Source: a virus. From it: DNA of 64,000 nucleotides. The stretch covers positions 1-64,000 of the IMG/VR virus record IMGVR_UViG_3300025030_000090. One strand, written 5' to 3'. The notes below the pieces were generated by a model. That model saw only the letters and a program-made list of their open reading frames with translations. It did no database searches and was not told the origin of the DNA. Shown here piece after piece: positions 6,697 through 13,962 of the stretch. Every line of letters starts with the position of its first letter. The first letter of the stretch is position 1. The position numbers and the translations under genes were made by a program.

Positions 6697-7775
6697 ATTT
6701 TTTCTACCGCCATGATATCATTTCCACTGAACTTTGTAGTTTGGTGGTGCTTGAAGAGATGGTGGGAGCATCGCATATAAGTTTTATATGTCCTCCTACA
6801 TTCTGGACAGCGATATCGTTTTTCTGAAGCAGCAGCAGGAGACTTTCCCATAAAGTTTGAGTCACCTGGCTGGTACCTCTTTATGATATCCTTGATGAAG
6901 CCAGTTTCTTCTCCAAGCTTTGCGGCCACTTCCTGGGGAAACAAGGGAATGAAGAACTTGGAGAGTGGAATTGACTTGGTGATAATTGGAGTGATTTCGC
7001 TCAGATTTTCTCTGATGATGGTCTTGGCTCCTTTTATGTCTTTGGCAGCATAGAGACCTTCAAGAAGCTTTTTGAAGTCCTTCTTGCCATTCAGCAGCCC
7101 AAGCAAGGTGGTTACATTCACCTCATTGGGAAGAACATCCCTTATATCCCCTTGGGCTGTCCAAGCTTGCAGCGCATAATCCAGCCTACGGGGAGAGACA
7201 AGAATCTTTACCTTCTGCTCCAAATTCTTCCACCAGTCTATGGCATTCTTCGCCACATCTATGCCATATTTCTGTGTGAAGTATCCCAGGTTGGGAGTAA
7301 AGGGAACTGTTACCTGAATCTGGAATCTATCCTTCTGGGCAGGGTCTAGCTTTTCCACATCATATTCTGCCTCTGTGGAGTCATCTGGGTTAATGGCAGC
7401 CCATACTATGCGAAGGTTCTTGAACCTGTGGCCGTTGATGCTCTTGAACTGAATAAGCTCCATCACGGCGTTCTTGACCTTCTTTGGAGCACGGTTGTAC
7501 TCATCGAAGAAGAGAGCTTCTACGATGTCATCCCTGAATGAAAGGGGACGAACGATATCCAGGAAAGACTTCCCTTCTGAATCCTTCTGTTCCTTGGGCA
7601 CTCCGATGAAGTCCACCCAGGGGTCCATGGTGGCAGCAGAGAAGTACTTCCATTTTAGATGATTGCGTTCAAAAGCTTCCTTCACGATAGTGGTCTTTCC
7701 GACGCCATGTTCTCCTACCAGAAGGACATTGTAGTTGTTAGCAATCCAGAAGTCCAGCTTTGCGTCAGTAATCAT
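6693..7775 (-). CDS. MoxR-type AAA+ ATPase with C2H2 finger
   Basis: 360 residues. Walker A GEHGVGKT at 21-28, Walker B FFDEYNRA at 89-96, sensor-1 AINP at 127-130 and an Arg finger in KDRF near 150 give a complete AAA+ core of the MoxR group. The C-terminus adds CPEC...CSHHLFKHH, a C2H2-like zinc finger that is not usual in MoxR proteins. The ATG lies just after the promoter at 7804-7832. Acts with the overlapping metallopeptidase/vWA gene. Confidence 0.9.
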   Translation of the reverse strand: MITDAKLDFWIANNYNVLLVGEHGVGKTTIVKEAFERNHLKWKYFSAATMDPWVDFIGVPKEQKDSEGKSFLDIVRPLSFRDDIVEALFFDEYNRAPKKVKNAVMELIQFKSINGHRFKNLRIVWAAINPDDSTEAEYDVEKLDPAQKDRFQIQVTVPFTPNLGYFTQKYGIDVAKNAIDWWKNLEQKVKILVSPRRLDYALQAWTAQGDIRDVLPNEVNVTTLLGLLNGKKDFKKLLEGLYAAKDIKGAKTIIRENLSEITPIITKSIPLSKFFIPLFPQEVAAKLGEETGFIKDIIKRYQPGDSNFMGKSPAAASEKRYRCPECRRTYKTYMRCSHHLFKHHQTTKFSGNDIMAVEKI

Positions 7776-7803
7776 TTTCCCTTCCCCTTTCCCTTACACT
7801 ATA

Positions 7804-7832
7804 ATCTTACTATAGATAGATTGCGGAGTAAA
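7804..7832 (-). promoter_or_regulatory. Promoter, TTTACT-N17-TAAGAT
   Basis: -35 at 7827-7832, -10 TAAGAT at 7804-7809. Controls the MoxR ATPase and peptidase/vWA pair. Confidence 0.8.
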
Positions 7833-7925
7833 ATGCCTAAATTGGCCTATTTCGAGTGATTTCAAGGCTGCATCTCATCCATCCTCATTAGTTCTAACTC
7901 ATTCGCTTGTTTTCTCACTTTTTCA
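7833..7925 (-). repeat. Promoter-associated dispersed repeat, copy 3
   Basis: Carries GTGAGAAAACAAGCGAA, GAGTTAGAACTAATGAG and CCTTGAAATCACTCGAA in minus orientation, the clearest version of the shared upstream element. Confidence 0.75.
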
Positions 7926-9189
7926 TGACTTCCATCATTGCCTTACCAATTGCAAAGGTAAGCTCGCCTTCAAAGGCAATGTCTCCATCTTTGAATCCCT
8001 TCCCGTGAAGCCTTTCGTGAATCAGAACCGCAGTGGCGCTTCCGATGCTTCCAAGATTTTCTCTGGAGAGATAAACGATTCCCTTTTTGTAAAGTCCCAC
8101 AGTGGTGAGCCCATTCTGAGCATTGTCTGCATTGCTGATGCTTTCTACTATTCTGACTTGAGAGATTTTTGCATCTGGGACTACCTTCTGGGATACTTCC
8201 CTGGCTATTTTCAAAACCTTCTTTTCCGCCTCTGTAAGAGGAGAAGCAAGTTTCAGAGGCTTGTGAACCTTTGGAGGGATTTCAGAACTTCTTTTTACCC
8301 TGCTGACATTCAAAGTGTTTGCAAGGTAGTAGGGGAAAGGAATTGGCCTCCAGCCCATTTGAATTGCTTTTGAGTCAGAAACTGGCGAATCGCTGATGCA
8401 AGCCTTCTTGCCATACAAACCGATGAAAGCGGTCTTCCAAAGCTTTTGTGTCTTGGAGGGATACATGTAGATTCCTGATTCGGCAATTGGTGATTCTTGG
8501 CCACATTTGATGAAATGGGCCAGAGTTTCTATTGAAGCAATGGAAGTGATTTTCTTGGAAATTTCCCCTTGAACGATTTGGATGTCCAAGATGCTGCGGT
8601 CTCTATTGGCAGCAACCTTGGTGGTAATATTGTATCCCCAAAGACACTTCTCCATCTTCTGGACAAATACCCCATTGATATACAAGACACCTGATTCCTT
8701 TAGGATGCCAAGCCTCTTGGAGATGTATTCCTTGGGGGTCAATTCCAGGAACAAGTTCTTCGCAGTGAGAAAAATCTCTTTGGTGCAAGTGACGGTGATT
8801 TCTGTCCCAGCAGTTCTTCCATTGGGTGAAACATCCAGAGCAAGCACATTTGTTTCATAAGTAGTGGAGTACTGCATCCTGGGGGACACATCATATCCCA
8901 CAGTAGACACAACTACGGGGACATTTTCCCTGGCAAGAACCAAAAGGGCCAACTTCAAGCCTTCCCCGAATTGTCCTATCTCCCCATGATTTCCTTCCCC
9001 AAAAACCCAGAACGGGCGAGGAATTCCAGCAGCTTGGTCGCTGATGGTAGCTTGCCCTTGGGACTTGTGGTACTTTACGGAAATCTTGGTCTTGGTATCC
9101 AAGGCGTTGGCAAGAAGCTCCCGAAGAGCTTCTACCACAGTCCAGTTGGGGATATACTTGGGAGAAAGAGGATATTCGAGGGTTTGCAT
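7915..9189 (-). CDS. GHKL ATPase with C-terminal HExxH motif
   Basis: 424 residues. The N-terminal GHKL (Hsp90/MutL/histidine-kinase type) ATP site is intact: N box ELLANALD (24-31), DQAAG at 51-55 and GQFGEGLK at 72-79. Near the C-terminus VLIHERLHG places HExxH at 391-395, with Glu407/409 as a possible third ligand, a gluzincin-like arrangement. The combination suggests ATP-driven conformational control of a peptidase or clamp. I know no characterised homologue. The gene starts the operon's last position below RemA and SWIM genes. Confidence 0.85.
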   Translation of the reverse strand: MQTLEYPLSPKYIPNWTVVEALRELLANALDTKTKISVKYHKSQGQATISDQAAGIPRPFWVFGEGNHGEIGQFGEGLKLALLVLARENVPVVVSTVGYDVSPRMQYSTTYETNVLALDVSPNGRTAGTEITVTCTKEIFLTAKNLFLELTPKEYISKRLGILKESGVLYINGVFVQKMEKCLWGYNITTKVAANRDRSILDIQIVQGEISKKITSIASIETLAHFIKCGQESPIAESGIYMYPSKTQKLWKTAFIGLYGKKACISDSPVSDSKAIQMGWRPIPFPYYLANTLNVSRVKRSSEIPPKVHKPLKLASPLTEAEKKVLKIAREVSQKVVPDAKISQVRIVESISNADNAQNGLTTVGLYKKGIVYLSRENLGSIGSATAVLIHERLHGKGFKDGDIAFEGELTFAIGKAMMEVMKK

Positions 9190-9196
9190 TGTTTCT

Positions 9197-9430
9197 TTAC
9201 TTCTTCTCTTCCATCCTGGCCGCTATGGTCTCTGGAAGGATGGCTGCTACTACCAGGTGCCCGCTATCAAGATAAAGCACTGCTCTCGTGAGCTTTCCGC
9301 AAGTAGCGTCAATGAGAGTCCCCTTCTCTCTGGCATCTCTGATGGACTTCTTCACTGGGGAAGATGCAGGTGAAAGAATCGAAAGCACTCTGTTGGGAGA
9401 TACCAGGTTGCCGTATCCCAGAGAAATCAT
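9197..9430 (-). CDS. RemA/DUF370-family regulator
   Basis: 77 residues from ATG 9430, which overlaps the upstream stop as ATGA and follows AAGGAGAGAAGG. The sequence follows the RemA (DUF370) pattern along its whole length: SLGYGNLV, the Pro-Val-Lys-Lys segment, GTLIDATCGKLTRAVLYLD and PETIAAR. In Bacillus RemA forms DNA-binding rings that activate transcription. A phage copy may bind the clustered repeats of this genome. The longer frame to 9532 is rejected because it overlaps the SWIM gene. Confidence 0.9.
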   Translation of the reverse strand: MISLGYGNLVSPNRVLSILSPASSPVKKSIRDAREKGTLIDATCGKLTRAVLYLDSGHLVVAAILPETIAARMEEKK

Positions 9431-9954
9431 TCCTTCTCTCCTTCGTCTTCTACTTCCCCTCTGAAGAATGCTTCCAGATGCTTGCAGGTGTGAACTCCAG
9501 TTCGCTTGAGGGAGAATCTCCACCCAGGACAAGAGCAGTAGTACTTGCCTTCGGTGTTGGAGAATCTTATCTCGTATATCCCGTGCTTCCCTGGGACGGT
9601 TGCCACCACAGTTGTTATAGTCATCTTGGCTATTCCCCCCAGCTTCTGAGTCAAGACCGAGGAGATTTCTTGACAGTATTTTTGGACATCCTCCATAGTG
9701 GCCCCAGGTTCAGACTTTTGGACTTTCAGGAGCATCCTGTCACCGACAAAGGGAATCAATTCGGAGAATTGGAAGGAGCGGGGAATGTAACCAACCACCT
9801 TATTTTCTCCTTGAGTGGCATTGGTGTAATGCTTCCAACCCCCATCAGCACCAGCACTTCTGGAGTTCTCCCACATTCCATCACTGATTTGACCTAGAAG
9901 CTCTTCGTTCCAGAGGTCTACCATTGCTTGCTTCCTGAAAGTAAAGGTTGCCAT
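9427..9954 (-). CDS. SWIM zinc-finger protein
   Basis: 175 residues. The C-terminal SWIM motif CxCx14CxH is intact: Cys140, Cys142, Cys157, His159. SWIM domains bind DNA or proteins and occur in recombination (Shu complex) and transposase contexts. The N-terminal 135 residues form an alpha/beta domain I do not recognise, with an acidic C-terminal tail. First gene of its operon and coupled to RemA. Confidence 0.85.
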   Translation of the reverse strand: MATFTFRKQAMVDLWNEELLGQISDGMWENSRSAGADGGWKHYTNATQGENKVVGYIPRSFQFSELIPFVGDRMLLKVQKSEPGATMEDVQKYCQEISSVLTQKLGGIAKMTITTVVATVPGKHGIYEIRFSNTEGKYYCSCPGWRFSLKRTGVHTCKHLEAFFRGEVEDEGEKE

Positions 9955-9988
9955 GTTTCTTTCCTCTCCTTTTCCTACCTACACTTAT

Positions 9989-10017
9989 ATCTTACTACTT
10001 GTTCAGGAAGAAGTAAA
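9989..10017 (-). promoter_or_regulatory. Promoter, TTTACT-N17-TAAGAT
   Basis: -35 at 10012-10017, -10 TAAGAT at 9989-9994. Drives SWIM, RemA and GHKL genes. Confidence 0.8.
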
Positions 10018-10110
10018 ACCCCTAAATCAGCCGTTTTCGGGCGATTCTATGGGCTAATCTCACCCGTTCTCATTAGTTCTAACTCTACCTTTCGTTTTCT
10101 CATTTTCTCG
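10018..10110 (-). repeat. Promoter-associated dispersed repeat, copy 4
   Basis: Contains GAGTTAGAACTAATGAGA and an AT-rich ATGAGAAAACG block. Here the element also encodes the C-terminus of the 10047 gene, so the repeat is both coding and regulatory. Confidence 0.7.
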
Positions 10111-10385
10111 GATATCTTGAATTCCGGAGCCAAAATAAGCCCACCATCGCCATCTGGTTCTGGTCCTACAGGAGGGGTATCATCATTGCCCCTCTCATCA
10201 TCGTCATCTTCAAAGTACTTGCGAAGCCATTCTATGTTTTCTTCTGTCTTGAGAAGTAATGCTTCCATAAAGGCTATGGTGACTTGAGAGCAAACGATAC
10301 TGACAAGAATTTCTGATGCGCCGCATCTGGCTAGCTCTATTCTTGTCTTGCAAATTCTCTCCTGAAGCTCTTTTTCATATTTCAC
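10047..10385 (-). CDS. Hypothetical acidic protein (112 aa)
   Basis: 112 residues with a helical N-terminal half (two short Cys) and a run of Asp/Glu near residues 62-70 followed by a Pro/Gly-rich hinge. The last 20 residues are encoded by the dispersed repeat. No family recognised. Confidence 0.75.
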   Translation of the reverse strand: MKYEKELQERICKTRIELARCGASEILVSIVCSQVTIAFMEALLLKTEENIEWLRKYFEDDDDERGNDDTPPVGPEPDGDGGLILAPEFKISEKMRKRKVELELMRTGEISP

Positions 10386-10573
10386 TTCTTCTTTCCCTCC
10401 ACATATGCTGCTGCTTTCTCATAGACTCTAACAAAGACTTCATCGGGATTTTTCATTCCAGAAAACCATCCTTCTATGAAGCGAAAAATCAGTTCCCTCT
10501 CCTGAGGACTACCTTTTCGAGCAAGGGAAAGCGCCACATCCATTCGCTGCCGTAAGGTAAGCTTCTTTTCCAT
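10382..10573 (-). CDS. Hypothetical helical protein (63 aa)
   Basis: Start moved to ATG 10573 (MEKKLTLRQR) because it follows TAGGAG at ideal spacing and avoids overlap upstream. All-helical, basic N-terminus. Overlaps the next gene by ATGA. Function unknown. Confidence 0.75.
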   Translation of the reverse strand: MEKKLTLRQRMDVALSLARKGSPQERELIFRFIEGWFSGMKNPDEVFVRVYEKAAAYVEGKKK

Positions 10574-10605
10574 GTTTCTCCTACAGTCGTTCAGTACTAC
10601 CAGTT

Positions 10606-10761
10606 CTACAGAGGGATTCTCGTAAACCACAGAGACAACATCTCCTCTCGGTCCCGATTGATGAGGGTTCTGGTCAGCGCTACTCCATCAAGAATAAGAG
10701 AAGGAGGAAACTGCCTTGGCTTGAGTCCTAGCTCAGAGGCTTCCTTTACGATGATTGCCAT
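10606..10761 (-). CDS. Hypothetical mini-protein (51 aa)
   Basis: 51 residues from ATG 10761 (MAIIVKEASELGLKPRQ), overlapping the upstream stop as TAATG and following GGAGGG. The longer frame back to 10995 would run through the promoter and a better supported gene. No domain recognised. Confidence 0.65.
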   Translation of the reverse strand: MAIIVKEASELGLKPRQFPPSLILDGVALTRTLINRDREEMLSLWFTRIPL

Positions 10762-10898
10762 TACTTCTTTCCCTCCATGAACTTTCTGTAGTCTTCTTTG
10801 GTGTTGAAAACGGCGTATCCACCACGGACTCGGTGAACTAACCTTGAAGGACTGGCTGCCATTGCTTCCCACTTGCTTACCTGCACCAGGATTTTCAC
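10761..10898 (-). CDS. Hypothetical basic mini-protein (45 aa)
   Basis: A GTG start at 10898 follows GGGAGGG, 30 bases after the promoter. 45 residues, rich in Arg/Lys, with a RGGYAVFNTKEDYRKFM strand-helix end. Promoter-proximal gene of the unit. Unknown role. Confidence 0.6.
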   Translation of the reverse strand: MKILVQVSKWEAMAASPSRLVHRVRGGYAVFNTKEDYRKFMEGKK

Positions 10899-10927
10899 TT
10901 TTCCCTCCCTTTTTCCCTTCCATAGTT

Positions 10928-10956
10928 ATCATACTACTAATAGGTAGTGGAGTAAA
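10928..10956 (-). promoter_or_regulatory. Promoter, TTTACT-N17-TATGAT
   Basis: -35 at 10951-10956, -10 TATGAT at 10928-10933, 17-base spacer. Confidence 0.8.
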
Positions 10957-11050
10957 ACAGCTATATTCGCCAAAATCAACCGATTTCAAGGGCAAATCTC
11001 ATTAGTTCTAACTCATTCTCATCCATTCGCTTGTTTTCTCACTTTCTCTA
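10957..11050 (-). repeat. Promoter-associated dispersed repeat, copy 5
   Basis: Very close to copy 3: GTGAGAAAACAAGCGAA, GAGTTAGAACTAATGAGAT, CCTTGAAATCGGTTGATT. Here it is entirely non-coding, which suggests that the DNA sequence itself is conserved. Confidence 0.75.
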
Positions 11051-11068
11051 TTTTTGGGCTGAAAATGA

Positions 11069-11119
11069 ATATAGGGAGCAATCTAGCAGTGCTACCATCT
11101 GCTTTCATACTCCCTATAT
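11069..11119 (-). other. Hairpin downstream of the 11143 gene
   Basis: A perfect ten-pair stem (ATATAGGGAG at 11069-11078 with CTCCCTATAT at 11110-11119) encloses an inner AGCAG/CTGCT stem. It lies just after a stop codon and just before the next promoter unit. It has no U run, so it could be a processing or stabilising structure rather than an intrinsic terminator. Confidence 0.6.
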
Positions 11120-11142
11120 CCAGAAGGGAAGGAAAAGAAGGA

Positions 11143-11343
11143 CTATGCTCTAATAATGAGCTCTGCTACATAACCCAATTCAGTTAATTGCTCCTCAGAA
11201 AGAGAAACCCCTGCCCGAACATAGAATTCCGCAGTTTTTCTTCCTGCAAGGACAGTTACTACAGGCTTGTTTCCCCTGATTTGGGATACTTTGTAGCTTC
11301 CATCATTGTTTCTGACCAGAGTTATCGTTGGTTTCTTTTCCAT
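11143..11343 (-). CDS. Hypothetical small protein (66 aa)
   Basis: ATG 11343 (MEKKPTITLVRNND) preferred over an upstream GTG because AAGGAG lies at suitable distance. Three or four beta strands followed by a C-terminal helix. No family recognised. Followed by the 11069-11119 hairpin. Confidence 0.75.
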   Translation of the reverse strand: MEKKPTITLVRNNDGSYKVSQIRGNKPVVTVLAGRKTAEFYVRAGVSLSEEQLTELGYVAELIIRA

Positions 11344-11413
11344 GATTCTTTTCTCCTTTTCGGCCACTATATTGTGGGCTTATGATTTTGAAGATCTTGA
11401 GACAACAAATGAA

Positions 11414-11559
11414 GGAGTTAGGAAGTAGTAGTTTTCGAAGGTTCAGCCTCCATTGGAGACCAGTGTCAAAATTCGCGATGCAAAGTCAAGGTAAATTTAG
11501 TGGTCGGTTTGCTTTGCCCAAACCTCTGAAAATTCTACTTACTACTACTTTCTAACTCC
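11414..11559. repeat. 146-bp element bounded by inverted repeats
   Basis: Eighteen-base arms (11414-11431 and 11542-11559) match at 17 of 18 positions, and similarity continues imperfectly inwards for about 12 more bases. No open frame inside. It may be a miniature inverted-repeat element or a structured RNA. Confidence 0.6.
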
Positions 11560-11569
11560 TAATTTTTTG

Positions 11570-11626
11570 GCTTCAATTAAGATCCAAGGTTCAACACTAG
11601 TTTGAATATTGAGCCCAAACTTTGAA
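11570..11626. repeat. 57-bp direct repeat, copy A
   Basis: Matches 11938-11994 at 53 of 57 positions. Encodes part of the SKFGLNIQTS peptide on the minus strand. Confidence 0.85.
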
Positions 11627-11937
11627 GCCAACTTTTGGACTTCCTGGTGAGAAGTTATTCTCTGGCTTGTCTCACTCCGCGAGATTGTTTCCTCCTCAAC
11701 AATTTCATCGTTTACGAATCATCAGTCGCGTATTGCCAGAACAGATGCCACCTGCACAGAAGTCCTCTGGTGGCCCACGATATTTAATTTTTAATATATC
11801 AGGAAAGATTTCGGGGATATGGCATCCAACTTCCGTTGAATCCGTATGACACAGTTCCTGACTTTCGCTTCTCTGCTACAGCAAGCCTCCCGACGAAATC
11901 TCCTTTGCTTGCGTTAAGTTTTCTCCTGATAATCTCA

Positions 11938-11994
11938 GCTTCAATTAAGACCCAAGATTCAATACTAGTTTGAATATTGAGCCCGAACTTTGAA
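11938..11994. repeat. 57-bp direct repeat, copy B
   Basis: Partner of 11570-11626, in a longer open frame (11799-12032) on the minus strand. Confidence 0.85.
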
Positions 11995-12259
11995 ACTAAA
12001 GTTATTAAATTAGGCAGCCCTAACCCCAACACTGCCTTTTCTCGACCACTTATAAGCAGAGCTTGCTACATCCAATACAGCAAGATGCTCCTGCACTCGA
12101 GAATTCCCATATTCGAGGAGGTTGGTGGAAGATGCTTTGCAACTCCCTTACCAACAATCCTCAAATACGGAAGGTTTAGGTTATCATCCTTGGCAGTTTT
12201 CAGGAAGGGTTGATGAGGCCTTCTCCTTCTGGCTTTGTGCCCTGCCCCTTCCATATATA

Positions 12260-12288
12260 AATATACTACATACGAAGGTGGTAGTAAA
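12260..12288 (-). promoter_or_regulatory. Promoter, TTTACT-N17-TATATT
   Basis: -35 at 12283-12288, -10 TATATT at 12260-12265. It drives the decayed region, so it may be an orphan. Confidence 0.7.
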
Positions 12289-12380
12289 CTCTTTCTACAG
12301 GCCAAAATTGGGCAATTTCAAGGCTGTATCTCATTAGTTCTAATGATTTTGAGTGGTTTCTTTAGTTTTTGCTTCTTCTA
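12289..12380 (-). repeat. Promoter-associated dispersed repeat, copy 6
   Basis: Contains ATTAGAACTAATGAGAT and CCTTGAAATTGCCC; the far block is degenerate (AAAGAAACCACTC). Confidence 0.6.
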
Positions 12381-12387
12381 GTTATGA

Positions 12388-12591
12388 TTAGGCTAGTGCA
12401 AATGGGTTTCTTTTAGAGGATAATCTTCGTTCTTTCAGAAAATGTATGCGCTTTTCTAAATCTTTTTTAGAAATTGAGCCATTCAGGGAATCCAATACCT
12501 GCAAAGCGGCATGAATGTCGTATATAGCTCCTCTCCTATCCACGTGAATCCTCTGCTTCATGATTCTTCGAACCTTTTTCTCGGTAGGCAT
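12388..12591 (-). CDS. Hypothetical basic protein (67 aa)
   Basis: 67 residues, strongly basic ends, helical middle (ALQVLDSLNGSISKKDLEKR). ATG 12591 follows GGAGG. Sole gene behind promoter 12624-12652. Unknown function; the charge suggests nucleic-acid binding. Confidence 0.75.
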   Translation of the reverse strand: MPTEKKVRRIMKQRIHVDRRGAIYDIHAALQVLDSLNGSISKKDLEKRIHFLKERRLSSKRNPFALA

Positions 12592-12623
12592 TTTTGTTGC
12601 CCTCCTTTTCTTTTTCCAATTTA

Positions 12624-12652
12624 ATGGTATAACTTTTGGGGAGGGGAGTAAA
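12624..12652 (-). promoter_or_regulatory. Promoter, TTTACT-N17-TACCAT
   Basis: -35 at 12647-12652, -10 TACCAT at 12624-12629. The -10 is weaker than the others and no dispersed repeat lies upstream. Confidence 0.6.
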
Positions 12653-12797
12653 TAGGTAAAGGTACCTAATTTTGAAGCTGAAGATTTTGAAGTTGTTAGG
12701 TATTGTTACTTATGGGTAGGAAACTATAGGCTTGTCTTCCAAGGCTCCGGTTTTGTGAAAAACTTGAAAAATCCGTATCTGTGTTTTTCGGTTTTCT

Positions 12798-13004
12798 TCA
12801 AGGATTTTGCCGCCTGGAAAAAGCTTGCTGGGAAGAATTTCCTGCCAAGTCAGAGTATCTTCCAACAATCTTCAGAGACACCTTCTCCTTGCATATAGGA
12901 CAACCTTTGCTGTATTTTTCTGGCCGAAAAACATCACCCCTTTCTGCATATGCAACAAAGTGTCCATTCTCGCAGTGCCATTCAAGACCAGGAAGAGTAA
13001 ACAT
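12798..13004 (-). CDS. Zinc-knuckle protein (68 aa)
   Basis: WHCENGH at residues 9-15 and CPIC near residue 35 give a CxxxxH...CxxC metal site, as in rubredoxin-like knuckles. Start placed at ATG 13004. The C-terminus is basic. Role unknown. Confidence 0.7.
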   Translation of the reverse strand: MFTLPGLEWHCENGHFVAYAERGDVFRPEKYSKGCPICKEKVSLKIVGRYSDLAGNSSQQAFSRRQNP

Positions 13005-13007
13005 CAA

Positions 13008-13172
13008 TCACCAACACCCGAATATCCCGAGTATGGTTGTGGTTGTAGTAGCAAGAACGATTCCAGCCCAGAAACAGTATTCTGTTATGCGTAGCATTTT
13101 CTTACTACGAACCTTGGTAGCAATCATCAGAGAGAGTATTGATATAGTATATCCTGTAATAAGAAATATCAC
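13008..13172 (-). CDS. Two-span membrane mini-protein (54 aa)
   Basis: GTG start at 13172 overlaps the upstream stop as GTGA and follows GAGGTAAT. Two hydrophobic stretches (about 1-18 and 33-53) flank a basic turn (KVRSKK), a holin-like topology. No lysis genes are nearby, so holin is only a possibility. Confidence 0.55.
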   Translation of the reverse strand: MIFLITGYTISILSLMIATKVRSKKMLRITEYCFWAGIVLATTTTTILGIFGCW

Positions 13173-13612
13173 AGTTTGATTACCTCACAGTCATAGATTT
13201 TCGCCAGGTGAAGAATTGTCTCTTTGTATACTTCACTGGAACTATCAGGAACCCACAGGCCAGATATAATGGCTCTGTTGCTTCGGAAGCCTTCCCGATG
13301 TGTTACTACATTTCCGTAGTGGATAACAGAACCAATAGCCATATTCAAATCTAGAAACCTATTTGAGCCATCAAGATATAAATTCTGAAGAAGTCGGAGA
13401 GAATCTTCATAAGAGTAGTATCCGCAAGTGCATTGTCCCTTGTATGTATGGGTAGCACAAGCAGAAGCTCTCTCTTTCCAGCTTCCCAGGGTCTTTCGGC
13501 ATATTCCCAGATTTTCTTTCTTCCACTGTGAGGAAAAAGCCTCGGAAAAAAGAGCCATATCTCTGGCTCTTGGGTCTTTCTTTATCATCCAGGCTCTGTA
13601 TCCTACAAACAT
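13169..13612 (-). CDS. Conserved phage protein with CTCG motif
   Basis: 147 residues. A GYRAW opening, a Cys-containing QCTCGYYSY motif near residue 60 and a later VIHYGNVVTHREGFR region match a widespread phage hypothetical family in my memory. Probably metal-binding. ATG 13612 follows AAGGAGAAG. Function not known. Confidence 0.8.
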   Translation of the reverse strand: MFVGYRAWMIKKDPRARDMALFSEAFSSQWKKENLGICRKTLGSWKERASACATHTYKGQCTCGYYSYEDSLRLLQNLYLDGSNRFLDLNMAIGSVIHYGNVVTHREGFRSNRAIISGLWVPDSSSEVYKETILHLAKIYDCEVIKL

Positions 13613-13678
13613 TGTCTTCTCCTTTTCTTTCCAGGAGCATTCATTGGTCTTCCATCATCAGGTTGAGTAGACCACCTC

Positions 13679-13783
13679 TCAACGATAATCCCCAGGAAAG
13701 ATAACCTTCGTAGAGATAGGTTTCCTCTGGGGATTATTTCGGATGCCATTTTTATTATAGGTCGCCTTCCTCTTTCGAGGCAT
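13679..13783 (-). CDS. Possible basic mini-protein (34 aa)
   Basis: A 34-codon frame (MPRKRKATYNKNG...) with many Lys/Arg, starting right after a stop as TGAATG but without a clear SD. An overlapping 68-codon frame (13603-13809) is less protein-like. Either may be spurious. Confidence 0.3.
   Translation of the reverse strand: MPRKRKATYNKNGIRNNPQRKPISTKVIFPGDYR
13687..13735. other. Hairpin-forming inverted repeat
   Basis: AATCCCCA plus GGAAA at 13687-13699 pairs with TTTCC plus TGGGGATT at 13721-13735, with a two-base bulge. It lies in the leader before the 13612 gene and could regulate it or end the upstream transcript. Confidence 0.5.
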
Positions 13784-13824
13784 TCAATATAAAAACATTT
13801 TTTTAGCATTATTCGTTGGCTTCG

Positions 13825-13938
13825 TCAGGTCATCGTCTCACCTCCACTTTCTCTGGGACACGCAAAGGAACTGAAGGGAGCCTTCTGGGGCTTGGGAACA
13901 TTTGCATCTACTTTGGTTGGCTGCCCGATGTTCATCAT
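13825..13938 (-). CDS. Mini-protein, first in operon (37 aa)
   Basis: Two successive ATG codons follow AGGAGAGG directly after promoter 13963-13991. The 37-residue product is Pro-rich in the middle. Unknown function; start could be 13938 or 13935. Confidence 0.55.
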   Translation of the reverse strand: MMNIGQPTKVDANVPKPQKAPFSSFACPRESGGETMT

Positions 13939-13962
13939 CCTCTCCTTTTCCCTTACACCATA

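Larger units (their letters stand above)
11344..12259 (-). pseudogene. Decayed region with duplicated gene fragments
   Basis: No intact gene over about 900 bases, although a promoter (12260-12288) points into it. On the minus strand, fragments lie in shifted frames: one runs from near 12305 through an in-frame TAG at 12066-12068 to 11799; another contains YRGPPEDFCAGGICSGN and then shifts frame. The peptide SKFGLNIQTS occurs twice, from a 57-bp duplication. This looks like the remains of one or two genes broken by duplication and indels. I do not recognise the ancestral protein. Confidence 0.5.

Noticed and set aside
9197-9532. Longer 111-residue version of the RemA-like gene
   Set aside because: The first 34 residues overlap the SWIM gene and are unlike DUF370; ATG 9430 has SD and ATGA coupling.
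12066-12305. 79-codon minus-strand gene at the head of the decayed region
   Set aside because: Its start precedes the -10 box of the 12260 promoter, its frame ends in a TAG inside a longer broken frame, and composition is not protein-like; treated as a fragment.
13008-13172. Calling the two-span mini-protein a holin
   Set aside because: Topology fits, but no endolysin or spanin is adjacent, so only a membrane protein is claimed.
13407-13640. Alternative 77-codon minus-strand frame
   Set aside because: Shadow of the 13169-13612 gene, which has the better SD and conserved motif.
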